From Rhizobium sp. Q54 (GTDB taxonomy: Bacteria; Pseudomonadota; Alphaproteobacteria; UBA828): DNA of 64,000 nt. The notes under the pieces are model-generated. The model was not told where the DNA came from. It did not search any database and saw nothing but the letters and a program-made list of their open reading frames with translations. Shown piece after piece: positions 38,441-51,906 of this stretch. The stretch lies in NCBI GenBank assembly GCA_945892755.1, contig CAMDDO010000003.1, forward strand, positions 1 through 64,000, read 5' to 3'. The first letter of the stretch is position 1; each line of letters begins with the position of its first letter. The position numbers and the translations under genes are program-made.

Positions 38441-39331
38441 TTGATCATCGTGTTCGATAGCCCCTTGATCGAGCTTCGGCGCCTCGAGCAAGCCGCCGCC
38501 GCCGAAGAATACGCGCTTGTGCTGGCCGCCATGGGTATTGCTTGCCGCCTGGTGCCCTATGAGCGTGGTATCGGGCTTGAGGTCACGGCACCGGAAGCCG
38601 AGCGCGCCGCGGCCGAGCTTGCGGCCTATGACGAGGAAAATCGTCCCCCCGCCGTCCCCGCCGGGTACGCCCTGGCCAGTGGGATCGATGGCGCGGTTGT
38701 CTATTGCGCGGTCGCCGTGTTTCTCCACGCGGCGTCGAATGGCGGGTGGTTTGATGCCGATTGGTGGAGCACCGGCAGCGCCCAGGCCGGCCTGATCCGC
38801 CACGGCGAATGGTGGCGGGTGTTCACCGCGCTTGGCCTGCACGCCGATGCCGGGCACCTGATCGCCAATTTGGCGTTGGGCAGCGTGTTCGCCGTACTGC
38901 TCTCCGAGCGGCTCGGCACCGGGCTTTCATGGCTCGCGATTCTCCTGGCAGGGGCCGCGGGCAACGCACTCAATGCTTGGATTCAGCCCGATGGCCATAC
39001 CTCGATCGGTGCCTCGACCGCGGTCTTTGGCGCGCTCGGCCTGCTCGCCGCCTTGAGCTGGAGGCAGGGTGCAGCGCGAGGCATGGGTGGGTTGCGCCGC
39101 TGGCTGCCGCTTGCCGCAGGGCTCATGTTGTTGTCCTTTCTGGGCGTTGGCGGCGAGCGGACCGACGTCATCGCCCATGTCCTCGGCTTCGCGGTGGGCG
39201 TAACTTTCGGCGCGTTGCTTCATGCCCTTGATCGGCACAGAGCGCGCTCGCGCCTCGGCCATCTTGGCTGTGGCGCGGCGGCGCTCGCGCTCATGGCGCT
39301 GGCCTGGCTCGCGGCCATGGGCGTCGCTTGA
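38441..39331 (+). CDS. Rhomboid family intramembrane serine protease
   Basis: GEWWRVFTALGLHADAGHLIANLAL, GASTAVFG catalytic Ser motif, DVIAHVLGFAVGV catalytic His; ~65-aa N-terminal cytosolic domain. Confidence 0.88.
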   Translation: MIIVFDSPLIELRRLEQAAAAEEYALVLAAMGIACRLVPYERGIGLEVTAPEAERAAAELAAYDEENRPPAVPAGYALASGIDGAVVYCAVAVFLHAASNGGWFDADWWSTGSAQAGLIRHGEWWRVFTALGLHADAGHLIANLALGSVFAVLLSERLGTGLSWLAILLAGAAGNALNAWIQPDGHTSIGASTAVFGALGLLAALSWRQGAARGMGGLRRWLPLAAGLMLLSFLGVGGERTDVIAHVLGFAVGVTFGALLHALDRHRARSRLGHLGCGAAALALMALAWLAAMGVA

Positions 39332-39428
39332 CGCGGTCTCCCCTGATCGGGCGCGGCCAGGCGCGGGCGGCTTCCGTCCTCGGGCCGGGCATGTCACACT
39401 TAAATGAGCTACTGAAGGGAATTATTGG

Positions 39429-39956
39429 ATGAAAAAATCTCGCTCGGTCAAATTGGCCCTGCTCGGCGGCGCGAGCATGGCGCTTGCCGCATGCGGCGAC
39501 GACGCGCCGCCCAACGACGCCAAATTCTTTTCCGACGTTCAGGAGTGCGCCGCGCTCTATGGCGAAGAGGCCTGCCAGGACGCCAAGGCCGCGAGCCAGA
39601 AAATCTCGGATGAAGAAGCGCCCCGCTTCGCACGCAAGGAAGAGTGCGAGGCGGAGTTCGGCGTCGGCAATTGCGAAACGCGTCAGACCACGAGCGGCAC
39701 CGGCATTTTCATGCCGCTGATGATGGGCTACATGGTCGGCAACATGCTGGGCAACAGCCGCTACAACCAGCCGGTCTATCGCGGGCCCAATAACGAGGCG
39801 GTCATGCCCAAGAACGGCAGGCTGTTCAATGTCGGCTCGTTCGGCGGCGCGGCCGGCCGGGCCGGCGCGTTTCAACAGGCCGCGCAGGTCACGCCGGTCA
39901 AGCGCGGCGGCTTCGGCAGCTTCTCGAGATCCTTCTACGGCGGCGGCGGAAGCTAG
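39429..39956 (+). CDS. DUF1190 / YgiB-like lipoprotein
   Basis: MKKSRSVKLALLGGASMALAACGDD lipobox; KFFSDVQECAALYGEEACQDA; GNMLGNSRYNQPVYRGPNN; Gly/Ser-rich tail. Confidence 0.82.
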   Translation: MKKSRSVKLALLGGASMALAACGDDAPPNDAKFFSDVQECAALYGEEACQDAKAASQKISDEEAPRFARKEECEAEFGVGNCETRQTTSGTGIFMPLMMGYMVGNMLGNSRYNQPVYRGPNNEAVMPKNGRLFNVGSFGGAAGRAGAFQQAAQVTPVKRGGFGSFSRSFYGGGGS

Positions 39957-39961
39957 ACCGC

Positions 39962-41092
39962 TTGGAGCGCCTGACGACGACGCCTCGGGCCGAGTGGCGC
40001 GCGCACGTCGAGCGTGAGCTTGGCTTTGCCTTCCACACGATCGATGGCGCGACCTATTGGGACGAGACCGCGTGCTATCGCTTCAGCGCGGCCGAAGTTG
40101 ACGCGCTCGAGGCCGCCACGGCCGAGCTCGAACAAATGGCGCTCGAATTGGTCGACCGCGTGGTGCGCGCGGGCGAGCCAGCCTATCGGCGCCTGCGCAT
40201 CGCCGAGACGGCTTGGCAAGCGATCGAAGGAAGCTGGAAAGCCGGCGAAAAGAATCTCTATGGCCGCTTCGATCTGAGCTTTAGCGGTGGCGCACCACCT
40301 CGCCTGCTCGAATACAACGCCGATACGCCGACGGCGCTGTTCGAGGCCGCCGTCGTGCAATGGGATTGGCTCGAAGCGATTCGGCCGGGATGCGACCAGT
40401 TCAATTCCATCCATGAGCGGCTGATCGAAGCCTGGAAGCATTTCGGCATCGGCCGCGCCCGGGTCTATTTCGCCGGCGTCCGCGATCACGCCGAGGATGG
40501 CGGGACGCTCGACTATCTGCGCGACACCGCGATTCAGGCCGGGCTCGCGACCGAGCGCATCGCGATCGAGGATATCGGCTGGGACGGCGCGGCTTTCGTC
40601 GATCTCGACGAGCGGCCGATCGAGGCGTTGTTCAAGCTCTATCCCTGGGAGTGGCTGATCGGCGAGCCGTTCGGCGCCCACCTCCTGAGCGGCGTCGCGA
40701 AGGTCATCGAGCCGGCATGGAAGATGGTGCTGTCCAACAAGGCGATGCTCGCGCTGCTCTGGGAGATGGCACCAGGCCATCCCAATCTCTTGCACAGCGC
40801 GCTCGAACCCGGCGCCATCGCGGGCCAGGTGGTTCGCAAGCCGATCTACAGTCGCGAAGGCGCCAACATTCAGGTGCTGGCGGACGGACAGGTGGTCGCC
40901 GAGACCGGAGGCCTTTACGGCGCGGAAGGCTTTGTCTATCAGGCGCATGTGCCGATGCCGGCGTTCGACGGCAACTACCCCGTGATCGGCTCCTGGGTGG
41001 TGGCGAGCGAGCCCGCCGGCATCGGCATTCGCGAGGATTCGACGGCGATCACGCGCGACACCAGCCGCTTCGTGCCGCATTTCTTCGAATAG
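39962..41092 (+). CDS. Glutathionylspermidine synthase family (ATP-grasp, YgiC/YjfC-like)
   Basis: GRFDLSFSGGAPPRLLEYNADTPTALFEAAVVQWDWLE; NKAMLALLWEMAPGHPNLL; YSREGANIQV. Confidence 0.9.
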   Translation: MERLTTTPRAEWRAHVERELGFAFHTIDGATYWDETACYRFSAAEVDALEAATAELEQMALELVDRVVRAGEPAYRRLRIAETAWQAIEGSWKAGEKNLYGRFDLSFSGGAPPRLLEYNADTPTALFEAAVVQWDWLEAIRPGCDQFNSIHERLIEAWKHFGIGRARVYFAGVRDHAEDGGTLDYLRDTAIQAGLATERIAIEDIGWDGAAFVDLDERPIEALFKLYPWEWLIGEPFGAHLLSGVAKVIEPAWKMVLSNKAMLALLWEMAPGHPNLLHSALEPGAIAGQVVRKPIYSREGANIQVLADGQVVAETGGLYGAEGFVYQAHVPMPAFDGNYPVIGSWVVASEPAGIGIREDSTAITRDTSRFVPHFFE

Positions 41093-41140
41093 CTTTGATT
41101 CATCGCGTTCGCCGCGTGCGCGCCACCAGGGAGACCGATC

Positions 41141-41539
41141 ATGATCACATGGGACAGCCTCGCCAATTTCCTGATCTATTTCGGCGCGGCATTGCTCGCC
41201 GAAGCGATTTTCATCGCGCTCTATATGGCCTTCACGCCGCACCACGAAGCCAAACTGATCAAGGACGGCAACGTCGCGGCCTCGATCAGCCTGGCCGGCG
41301 CGGTGATCGGCTTCACTTTGCCGCTCGCCAGCGTGATCATCCACAGTGTCTCGCTGCTTGACATGGTGATCTGGAGCGCGGTCGCGCTGGTCGTCCAGAT
41401 CGCAGTGTTCGTGCTTGCGAGTTTGTTGTTGCGTGGGCTGTCGCGCCGTATCGAAGCGGGCAACGTCGCGGCCGGCATCACCGTGGCGGCGGCGTCGTTC
41501 GCCATCGGCGTGGTCAACGCGGCCAGCATGAGCTATTAG
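41141..41539 (+). CDS. DUF350 membrane protein (YjfL-like)
   Basis: 132-aa, four TM-like segments; [32 protein letters not shown] and [29 protein letters not shown]. Confidence 0.82.
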   Translation: MITWDSLANFLIYFGAALLAEAIFIALYMAFTPHHEAKLIKDGNVAASISLAGAVIGFTLPLASVIIHSVSLLDMVIWSAVALVVQIAVFVLASLLLRGLSRRIEAGNVAAGITVAAASFAIGVVNAASMSY

Positions 41540-41541
41540 CG

Positions 41542-42540
41542 ATGGTTCCGCTCTCCGTTCTCGATCTCTGCCCGATCGTCGAGGGCGGCGACGCGGCTCA
41601 AGCGTTCCATAACGCGCGCGATCTGGCGCGCCATTGCGAGCGGCTCGGCTTCCGCCGCTACTGGCTGGCCGAGCATCACAACATGCCCGGGATCGCGAGC
41701 GCCGCGACCGCGGTCGTGATCGCCCATATCGCGGCGGGAACCTCGACCATCCGCGTCGGCTCCGGCGGCATCATGCTGCCCAATCACGCGCCGCTCGTGG
41801 TTGCCGAACAGTTTGGCACGTTGGAGGCGCTGTTCCCCGGCCGCATCGATCTCGGCCTCGGCCGCGCGCCCGGCACCGACCAGATCACCGCCCACGCGCT
41901 CCGGCGCACGCTCGCCTCCGATCCCGAGCAATTCCCGCAGGACGTGCTCGAGCTGATGGCCTATTTCCAGCCCGGCGAGGCCGATCCCCGGGTTCGCGCC
42001 GTACCCGGCGGGGGGCTCAACGTACCGATCTGGATTCTGGGCTCCAGCCTGTATGGCGCGCAACTCGCTGCCATGCTCGGCCTGCCCTATGCCTTCGCCT
42101 CGCATTTCGCGCCGGCTCACATGATGCAGGCGATCGACGTCTATCGCCGTCGCTTCGAACCCTCCGCCGCGCTCGATCGGCCCTATGTCATGCTCGGCTA
42201 TAACGTGTTCGCCGCCGACAGCGACGATGAGGCACGCTATTTGGCGAGCTCGATGCAGCAGGCCTTCGTGAACTTGCGGACGGGCCATCCGACGCGGCTC
42301 AAGCCGCCGGTCGCGAACTATGAGAGCCGGCTCGGCGCGTTTGAGAACTCGATCCTCGAACAGACGATGTCGTGCTCCGCGATCGGCTCGCCGGTGACGG
42401 TGCGCCGCGCACTCGACGCCTTCATCGCGCGCACCGGGGCGGACGAGCTCATGATCACCTCGCAGATCTTCGACCACGCGGCCCGCCTGCGCTGCTACGA
42501 GATCACCGCCGAGCTCGCCCGCGCGGTCGCGGTCGGGTAG
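41542..42540 (+). CDS. LLM class flavin-dependent oxidoreductase (luciferase-like)
   Basis: [77 protein letters not shown]. Confidence 0.93.
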   Translation: MVPLSVLDLCPIVEGGDAAQAFHNARDLARHCERLGFRRYWLAEHHNMPGIASAATAVVIAHIAAGTSTIRVGSGGIMLPNHAPLVVAEQFGTLEALFPGRIDLGLGRAPGTDQITAHALRRTLASDPEQFPQDVLELMAYFQPGEADPRVRAVPGGGLNVPIWILGSSLYGAQLAAMLGLPYAFASHFAPAHMMQAIDVYRRRFEPSAALDRPYVMLGYNVFAADSDDEARYLASSMQQAFVNLRTGHPTRLKPPVANYESRLGAFENSILEQTMSCSAIGSPVTVRRALDAFIARTGADELMITSQIFDHAARLRCYEITAELARAVAVG

Positions 42541-42549
42541 AACGGCGTA

Positions 42550-42939
42550 TCACACCAGGGGATTGGCGCCGCTCATATAGATCGTGACCTGTGCGAAGCG
42601 GCCGTCCTTCAGCACGAAGAAATTGCAATTTCGCATCTCGACCTTGCGCCCGTCGTCATAGGTATTGCGCGCGACGAACTGCGAGGCGATGCGCTGGCCC
42701 TCGACATCGACCACGTGGCCGTAGTCGCCATGAAAGATGCTGCGCGTCGAGGCGAAGAAATCGCTGAACATGCGGCGGATGGCGGGCAGGCCGGCATGGG
42801 TCGCCCCGGCGGTTTGAACGCTGAGCGTCGCGTCGGGCTGAAAACAGGCGAGCGCGGGATCGAGCCTCTTGGCATCGACATTGCCGAAATAGTGCGTCTC
42901 GACCAGTTCGATGAGTTGCGCGCCCGTGAGATTCGCCAT
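42550..42939 (-). CDS. NTF2-like / SnoaL-like protein
   Basis: 130 aa, MANLTGAQLIELVETHYFGNVDAKRLDPALACFQPDATLSV ... ARNTYDDGRKVEMRNCNFFVLKDGRFAQVTIYM. Confidence 0.72.
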   Translation of the reverse strand: MANLTGAQLIELVETHYFGNVDAKRLDPALACFQPDATLSVQTAGATHAGLPAIRRMFSDFFASTRSIFHGDYGHVVDVEGQRIASQFVARNTYDDGRKVEMRNCNFFVLKDGRFAQVTIYMSGANPLV

Positions 42940-42996
42940 GATCCACTCCCGTTGTTCCGCGGGAGCGATCATAGAGCAGTGAACGAACCTTGGCGC

Positions 42997-43269
42997 TAGA
43001 GCATGTTCCGACCAAGTTGACTCGGTTGCGTTGCGCCGTGGCGAGGCGATTCGCCAGGCGCGACGCGAAGAGCGATGCGGGGCCATCGGTCGAGCGGCGC
43101 AACGCCGCGAGCGCCCGCCACGGCGCAACCCGCAGGGCCAGGGCCTTATGCGTCGCGGGTTCGTCGCAGGGCTCGCCCGTAGGCCCCGCTACGCGCTTCC
43201 CCCTGCTCCTGCCCGCGACGCAAAATTCCTCCGGCGCAGGCGTTTCAATTTGAGGAAATCATGCTCTAA
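42997..43269. repeat. Intergenic element flanked by inverted AGAGCATG termini
   Basis: TAGAGCATGTTCC at left (42997-43009) and GAAATCATGCTCTA at right (43255-43268, inverse of TAGAGCATGATTTC); no supported gene between. The left 30 bp recurs at 63383-63412 with 27/30 matches. Confidence 0.5.
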
Positions 43270-43270
43270 G

Positions 43271-45130
43271 TCAGGCCGAGGTCGCGGCTTTCTTTGGCGC
43301 GTTGACCGCGCCGCTCTCGATCAACGATTTCAGGTCGTCCTGCGACAAGGTCTCGCGCTCGAGCAGAGCGCGCGCACCAGCCACCAGCGTGGCCCGGCGT
43401 TCCCTCAGAATTGCGCTGGCCTTGTCGAACGCGCCGTCGATCAACGCGCGCACCGCGCGGTCGATGGCGTGCGCCGTCGCGTCGCTGTATCGGCGCTCGC
43501 GTAGTTGGCCGGGGATCGGCCCGAGAAAGGGAGTCGGTTCCGCCTCAAGGTTCATTTGGCCCAGGCTCTCGTCCATGCCAAAGCGGGTGACCATGCTGCG
43601 CGCGATGTCGGTGACCTTGGCCAGGTCGTCCTCGGCCCCGGTCGATACCTCGTCGAACACCAGCTTCTCGGCGGCGCGCCCGCCCAAGAGCACCGCCATC
43701 TTGTTCTCGAGCTCGGGCCGCGACATCAGATAGCGATCCTCGGTCGGCCGCTGAATGGTGTAGCCGAGCGCGCCGATGCCGCGCGGGATGATCGAGACCT
43801 TGTGCACGGGATCGCTGCCCGGTAGCGAGAGCGCGACCAGCGCGTGACCCATCTCGTGATGTGCGACGATTTCGCGCTCCTTCGGGTTCAAGATGCGGCT
43901 CTTCTTTTCAAGCCCGGCGATGATGCGCTCGATCGCGCGCGTGAAATCATCCATGGTCACCGACTTGGCCTTGCGCCGGGTCGCCAGCAGCGCCGCCTCA
44001 TTGACCAGATTGGCGAGATCGGCGCCGGAGAAGCCGGGCGTCAGCGCGGCGATCTGCTCGGGCTCGACATCGGTCGCGAGTTGAACCTTGCGCAGATGGA
44101 CGTGGAGGATCTGCACGCGGCCCTTCTTGTCTGGCCGATCGACCAGGATCTGGCGGTCGAAGCGGCCGGCGCGGAGCAGCGCCGAATCGAGTATCTCCGG
44201 CCGGTTGGTCGCGCCGAGGAGCACGATGCCCGTCGAAGGGTCGAAACCGTCAAGCTCGTGGAGCAGTTGGTTCAGGGTCTGCTCCTTCTCGGATTCGCCG
44301 CCGGCATAGCCGAGCCCGCGCGCCCGACCGACCGCATCGAGCTCGTCGATGAAGATGATGCAGGGCGCCTTGCCACGCGCCTGCTGGAACAGATCACGCA
44401 CGCGCGCCGCGCCGACGCCGACGAACATCTCGACGAACTCGGAACCGGAGATCGAGAAGAACGGCACGCCCGCCTCGCCGGCCACCGCGCGCGCCAAGAG
44501 CGTCTTGCCGGTGCCGGGCGGGCCGACCAGAAGAATACCCTTGGGCAGCCTGCCGCCGAGCCTGCCATAGGCCTGCGGGTCGCGCAGGAACTCGATGATC
44601 TCCTTGAGCTCTTCCTTGGCCTCATCGACGCCGGCCACGTCATCGAAGGTGACGCCGACCTGCTTCTCCATGTAGACGCGCGCCTTGCTGCGCCCGATCT
44701 CCATATAGCCGCCAAGCCCGCCGAGACCGCCCTTGCCGCCCGCCAGCCGGCGCATGAGAAAGTACCAAATCGCGGCGAAGATCAGCACCGGCACGATCCA
44801 TGACAACACGGTGCCGAGGATCGACTTCTCGGTATCGCCACCGAATTTCACGCCCGCCTTGGTCAGCTTGTCGGCAAGCTCGCCCTCGACCCGGTTGGCA
44901 ACGAAATACTCGATGCCGCCAGGCTGCTCGGCGCGATATTTGCCGCGAATTTGCGTCTCGGTGACCGTGACCTCGGCGACGTTGCCGGCCTCGAGCTGCG
45001 CCAGGAACTCGCTATAGGTGATCGGCTGAACCGCGCGCGCCGAAAGCCAGAAATATTGCAGCAGCAGAATCGCGACGACCGCGACGATCGCGTACCACAG
45101 GTTGAAGCTGATCTTCTTGTCCATCGCCAC
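43271..45130 (-). CDS. ftsH: ATP-dependent zinc metalloprotease FtsH
   Basis: [65 protein letters not shown] zinc site. Confidence 0.95.
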   Translation of the reverse strand: MAMDKKISFNLWYAIVAVVAILLLQYFWLSARAVQPITYSEFLAQLEAGNVAEVTVTETQIRGKYRAEQPGGIEYFVANRVEGELADKLTKAGVKFGGDTEKSILGTVLSWIVPVLIFAAIWYFLMRRLAGGKGGLGGLGGYMEIGRSKARVYMEKQVGVTFDDVAGVDEAKEELKEIIEFLRDPQAYGRLGGRLPKGILLVGPPGTGKTLLARAVAGEAGVPFFSISGSEFVEMFVGVGAARVRDLFQQARGKAPCIIFIDELDAVGRARGLGYAGGESEKEQTLNQLLHELDGFDPSTGIVLLGATNRPEILDSALLRAGRFDRQILVDRPDKKGRVQILHVHLRKVQLATDVEPEQIAALTPGFSGADLANLVNEAALLATRRKAKSVTMDDFTRAIERIIAGLEKKSRILNPKEREIVAHHEMGHALVALSLPGSDPVHKVSIIPRGIGALGYTIQRPTEDRYLMSRPELENKMAVLLGGRAAEKLVFDEVSTGAEDDLAKVTDIARSMVTRFGMDESLGQMNLEAEPTPFLGPIPGQLRERRYSDATAHAIDRAVRALIDGAFDKASAILRERRATLVAGARALLERETLSQDDLKSLIESGAVNAPKKAATSA

Positions 45131-45165
45131 CCCTTAGGAGGCCGGCGCGCCGCCGGCCCTTTGGC

Positions 45166-47766
<2,601 letters not shown>

Positions 47767-47963
47767 GTCTGAACTCCCACTGGCCGCCCGGCCGGCCCTA
47801 CCGACGAAGGTCGCGCGGGGCCCTGCCGTGACACGCTGGGGCGCCACATGCCATGGGGCGCGTCACAGGCCGTATATGGGGTGTCCGGACCAACGCGCAA
47901 GACGCGCCCGGCGCGAGCGCTCTCTTGTCGCAGGCTCAGGAACGACTCGCGTGAGTCGGCGAC

Positions 47964-48347
47964 TCAGCCGACCGGCTGGCCATCGGGCTGGCGATTGACC
48001 TGGGGTTGGTTGTTCGCGACGTTGTTGTCGGTCTGGGACCGTTCTTCGCCCTCTTGGCCTTCGCCCTGGAAGTTGGTCGGGCGCGTATCGGCCCCGCTTG
48101 CGGCCAGGACCCGGTAGTAGTGCTCGGCGTGCTGGAAGTAGTTCTCCGCCGCGACCCGGTCCCCCGAGACCAGCGCATCGCGCGCCAGAGCCTGATAACG
48201 GTCGATCACCTGATAGGCCGAGCCCCGGATCTTTCCCTCGGGGCCGCTGCTTTCGAAGGTCGAATTGCTGCGCGGCTGAAAATTGTTCGGTCGGCGCCCT
48301 TGGCCGCGGAAGTTGCGGGAGCGCTTTTGGTTCGGCATCTGCTTCAT
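47964..48347 (-). CDS. DUF4167 domain-containing protein
   Basis: KIRGSAYQVIDRYQALARDALVSGDRVAAENYFQHAEHYYRVL: DUF4167 signature; start MKQMPNQKRSRNFRGQGRRPNN (48347). Confidence 0.88.
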   Translation of the reverse strand: MKQMPNQKRSRNFRGQGRRPNNFQPRSNSTFESSGPEGKIRGSAYQVIDRYQALARDALVSGDRVAAENYFQHAEHYYRVLAASGADTRPTNFQGEGQEGEERSQTDNNVANNQPQVNRQPDGQPVG

Positions 48348-48584
48348 GCTGTTATCTCGTTCATGGCACACACTTTGGCTTTGCGTGGCCGGTTCGGACA
48401 CGCGTTAGCTTGTCCCGAATGGTTCGGCAATGTTAAGGCCACGTTGGTTGAAAAATGGGGTAGCCGATGACTAGAGCCTGATCGGCTATGTTCATCGCCA
48501 CCAATCAAATAAGTAGCCGGGATTCGCCCGATTGCAACCGGTATTTTCTTCGAGGCCGCTGGATTCCGCATGGTTAATAATCGG

Positions 48585-49441
48585 TTACCGCCGGCGCCAG
48601 AGGCTGCATCGGGTGATCCCGGCAAGGTCAGGGCGGCGTTCGAGTTCGATTAGGCCGGCGGCCGAAAAGATCGCCGTGACCGCCTCGGCCGCGCCGGCGC
48701 CGAGTTCGATCGCCGCGACGCCCTCGGGCGCCAGCAGGCGGGCGAGGTCGGGCGCCAGGGCGCGATAGGCCGCGAGCCCATCCGGACCGCCGAACAGGGC
48801 GCCTTCCGGCTCGTAGAAGGCGACATCGGGCGGCAGGATCGCGGCCTCGGTTTCGGCGATGTAGGGCGGATTCGAGACGATCAGGTCGAAGCGTTCGTCG
48901 AGCCCGGCGCCCCACGAGCCGCCTTTGAAAGCCGCGCGGCCGGCGAGCCCAAGGCGGTCCGCATTGCGTCGTGCGACCTCAAGCGCGGCTTCGCTCGTGT
49001 CGACGCCGATGCCGGTGGCGTAGGGCAGTTCCGAGAGCAAGGCGAGCAGCAGGCAGCCCGTGCCGGTGCCGAGATCGAGCAGCCGAAGCGCGCCCTCGCG
49101 CGGCCCGCTTCGCCCGAGCGCGGCCTCGACCAGCGTCTCGCTTTCGGGACGCGGGATGAGCGTCGCGGGCGTGACCTCGAAGCCGAGGCTCCAAAATTCG
49201 CGGCGGCCGGTCAGATAGGCGATCGGCTCGCGCCGTGCGCGACGCTCGATCAGCGCCGCGAAGCGATCGGCGGCATGGCGCTCCAGAGGCTGTCGCGAGT
49301 CACGCAGCAAGGCCTCGCGCGGCAGCCCCAAACCATGGGCCAGCAGCAGCCGAGCCTCGGCGCGTGCCCCTTCGATGCCTGCCGCGGCGAGCACACGCGT
49401 CGCCTCGCGCAACGCATCGTCGATCGTCATGACGCCAGTGT

Positions 49442-49445
<4 letters not shown>
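48585..49445 (-). CDS. prmC: Peptide chain release factor N5-glutamine methyltransferase
   Basis: [35 protein letters not shown] motif; directly downstream of prfA. Confidence 0.95.
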
Positions 49446-50518
<1,073 letters not shown>

Positions 50519-50542
50519 GTGGTCTGGCCCGAGGGCACGGCT

Positions 50543-51793
50543 TTAGCGGAACGCGGCGAGCCGCTCGGCAAGCCGGCCCCGCTCGACGGCTTCCTGCCCG
50601 CCGCTGTCGAGATCGCGCAACGTGACGATGTCCTTGGCAAGCTCGTCATCGCCGATCAGCAGCGCCGCGCGCGCATTCGCCTTGTTCGCGTGCTTCATGC
50701 GTTTCGACATATTGCCGCGATAGCCGAGATCAATGGCGAAGCCGGCGCGCCGCAGCTCGGCGGCCAGCGCGAGCGCCGCCGCCTCGCCGGCCGCTCCGAC
50801 CGGCACCAGCGCGATCGGGCGGGTCGCCATGGGCACATCCGCGACCAGCATCGAAAGACGCTCTATGCCGGCCGCCCAGCCGACGCCCGGCGTGGGCGGC
50901 CCCCCCATCGTCTCGATCAAGCCATCATAGCGCCCACCGGCCAACACCGCGCTCTGCGCGCCGAGCTCGGTCGTCGTGAACTCAAAGGCCGAATGGCAGT
51001 AATAATCGAGCCCGCGCACGAGGAATGGGTTGACGGTATAGCGCACGCCGATCGCATCGAGACCGTCGCGAACGCGCTTGAAGAAATCGGCCGAGGCCGC
51101 ATTGAGAAACTCGGCATTGCGCGGCGCGTCCTGGATCAGCTGGCGGTCGCCGGCGTCCTTCGAATCGAGAATGCGCAGCGGGTTGCGCTCGAGCCGTTCC
51201 TGGCTCTCGGGCGAAAGCGCGGCGCGGCGCGCGCCGAGATAATCGCGTAGCGCCGCGCGATAGGCTTGCCGGCTCTCGGCGTCGCCGAGCGTGTTGAGCT
51301 CGAGCGTGGTGCGGCCGAGCACACCGAGCGCGTCCAGAATATGCGCGCCCAGGCCGATCACCTCGATGTCGCCAAGCGGCTCGGCCACGCCGATCAGCTC
51401 GACGCCGATCTGATGGAACTGACGCAATCGACCCTTCTGCGGCCGTTCGTGGCGGAACATTGGCCCGGCGTAGAAAAATTTGAGCGGCAGCAATTGACCA
51501 AGCTCGCCCGAAATGAACGCACGCGCGACGCCCGCCGTGTTTTCGGGCCTGAGCGTCAGCATCTCGCCGCCACGATCGGTGAAGCTGTACATCTCCTTGG
51601 TGACGATGTCCGAGGTCTCGCCGAGCGTACGCTTGAACACCTCGGTGAACTCGAAAATCGGCGTGGCGATTTCGCCATAGCCATAGCGCTCGGCGATCGC
51701 GCGCGCGGTTTCGCCAACCAGCCGGTGACGGCGGCAATCATCGGGCAGAAGATCGCGCGTGCCCCGGACCGGCTGCAATCTCGACAACGTCAT
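50543..51793 (-). CDS. hisS: Histidine--tRNA ligase
   Basis: LQPVRGTRDLLPDD N-terminus, MLTLRPENTAGVARA, FYAGPMFRHERPQKGRLRQFHQIGVELIG, LVRGLDYYCHSAFEF. Confidence 0.97.
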   Translation of the reverse strand: MTLSRLQPVRGTRDLLPDDCRRHRLVGETARAIAERYGYGEIATPIFEFTEVFKRTLGETSDIVTKEMYSFTDRGGEMLTLRPENTAGVARAFISGELGQLLPLKFFYAGPMFRHERPQKGRLRQFHQIGVELIGVAEPLGDIEVIGLGAHILDALGVLGRTTLELNTLGDAESRQAYRAALRDYLGARRAALSPESQERLERNPLRILDSKDAGDRQLIQDAPRNAEFLNAASADFFKRVRDGLDAIGVRYTVNPFLVRGLDYYCHSAFEFTTTELGAQSAVLAGGRYDGLIETMGGPPTPGVGWAAGIERLSMLVADVPMATRPIALVPVGAAGEAAALALAAELRRAGFAIDLGYRGNMSKRMKHANKANARAALLIGDDELAKDIVTLRDLDSGGQEAVERGRLAERLAAFR

Positions 51794-51906
51794 GCTCCAA
51801 GGAACGTCGGCCGACCGGGCGGCGCCCGGTCGTGCCACGTGGCGCGGTTTAGTGCCCTAAATCCGCTCGCCGCGCAATATCGGGGTGGGGCGCCGCCCCG
51901 GGCGGC

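Noticed and set aside
39953-41344. 463-aa minus-strand ORF
   Set aside because: Antisense to the glutathionylspermidine synthase-like gene; codon-structure artefact.
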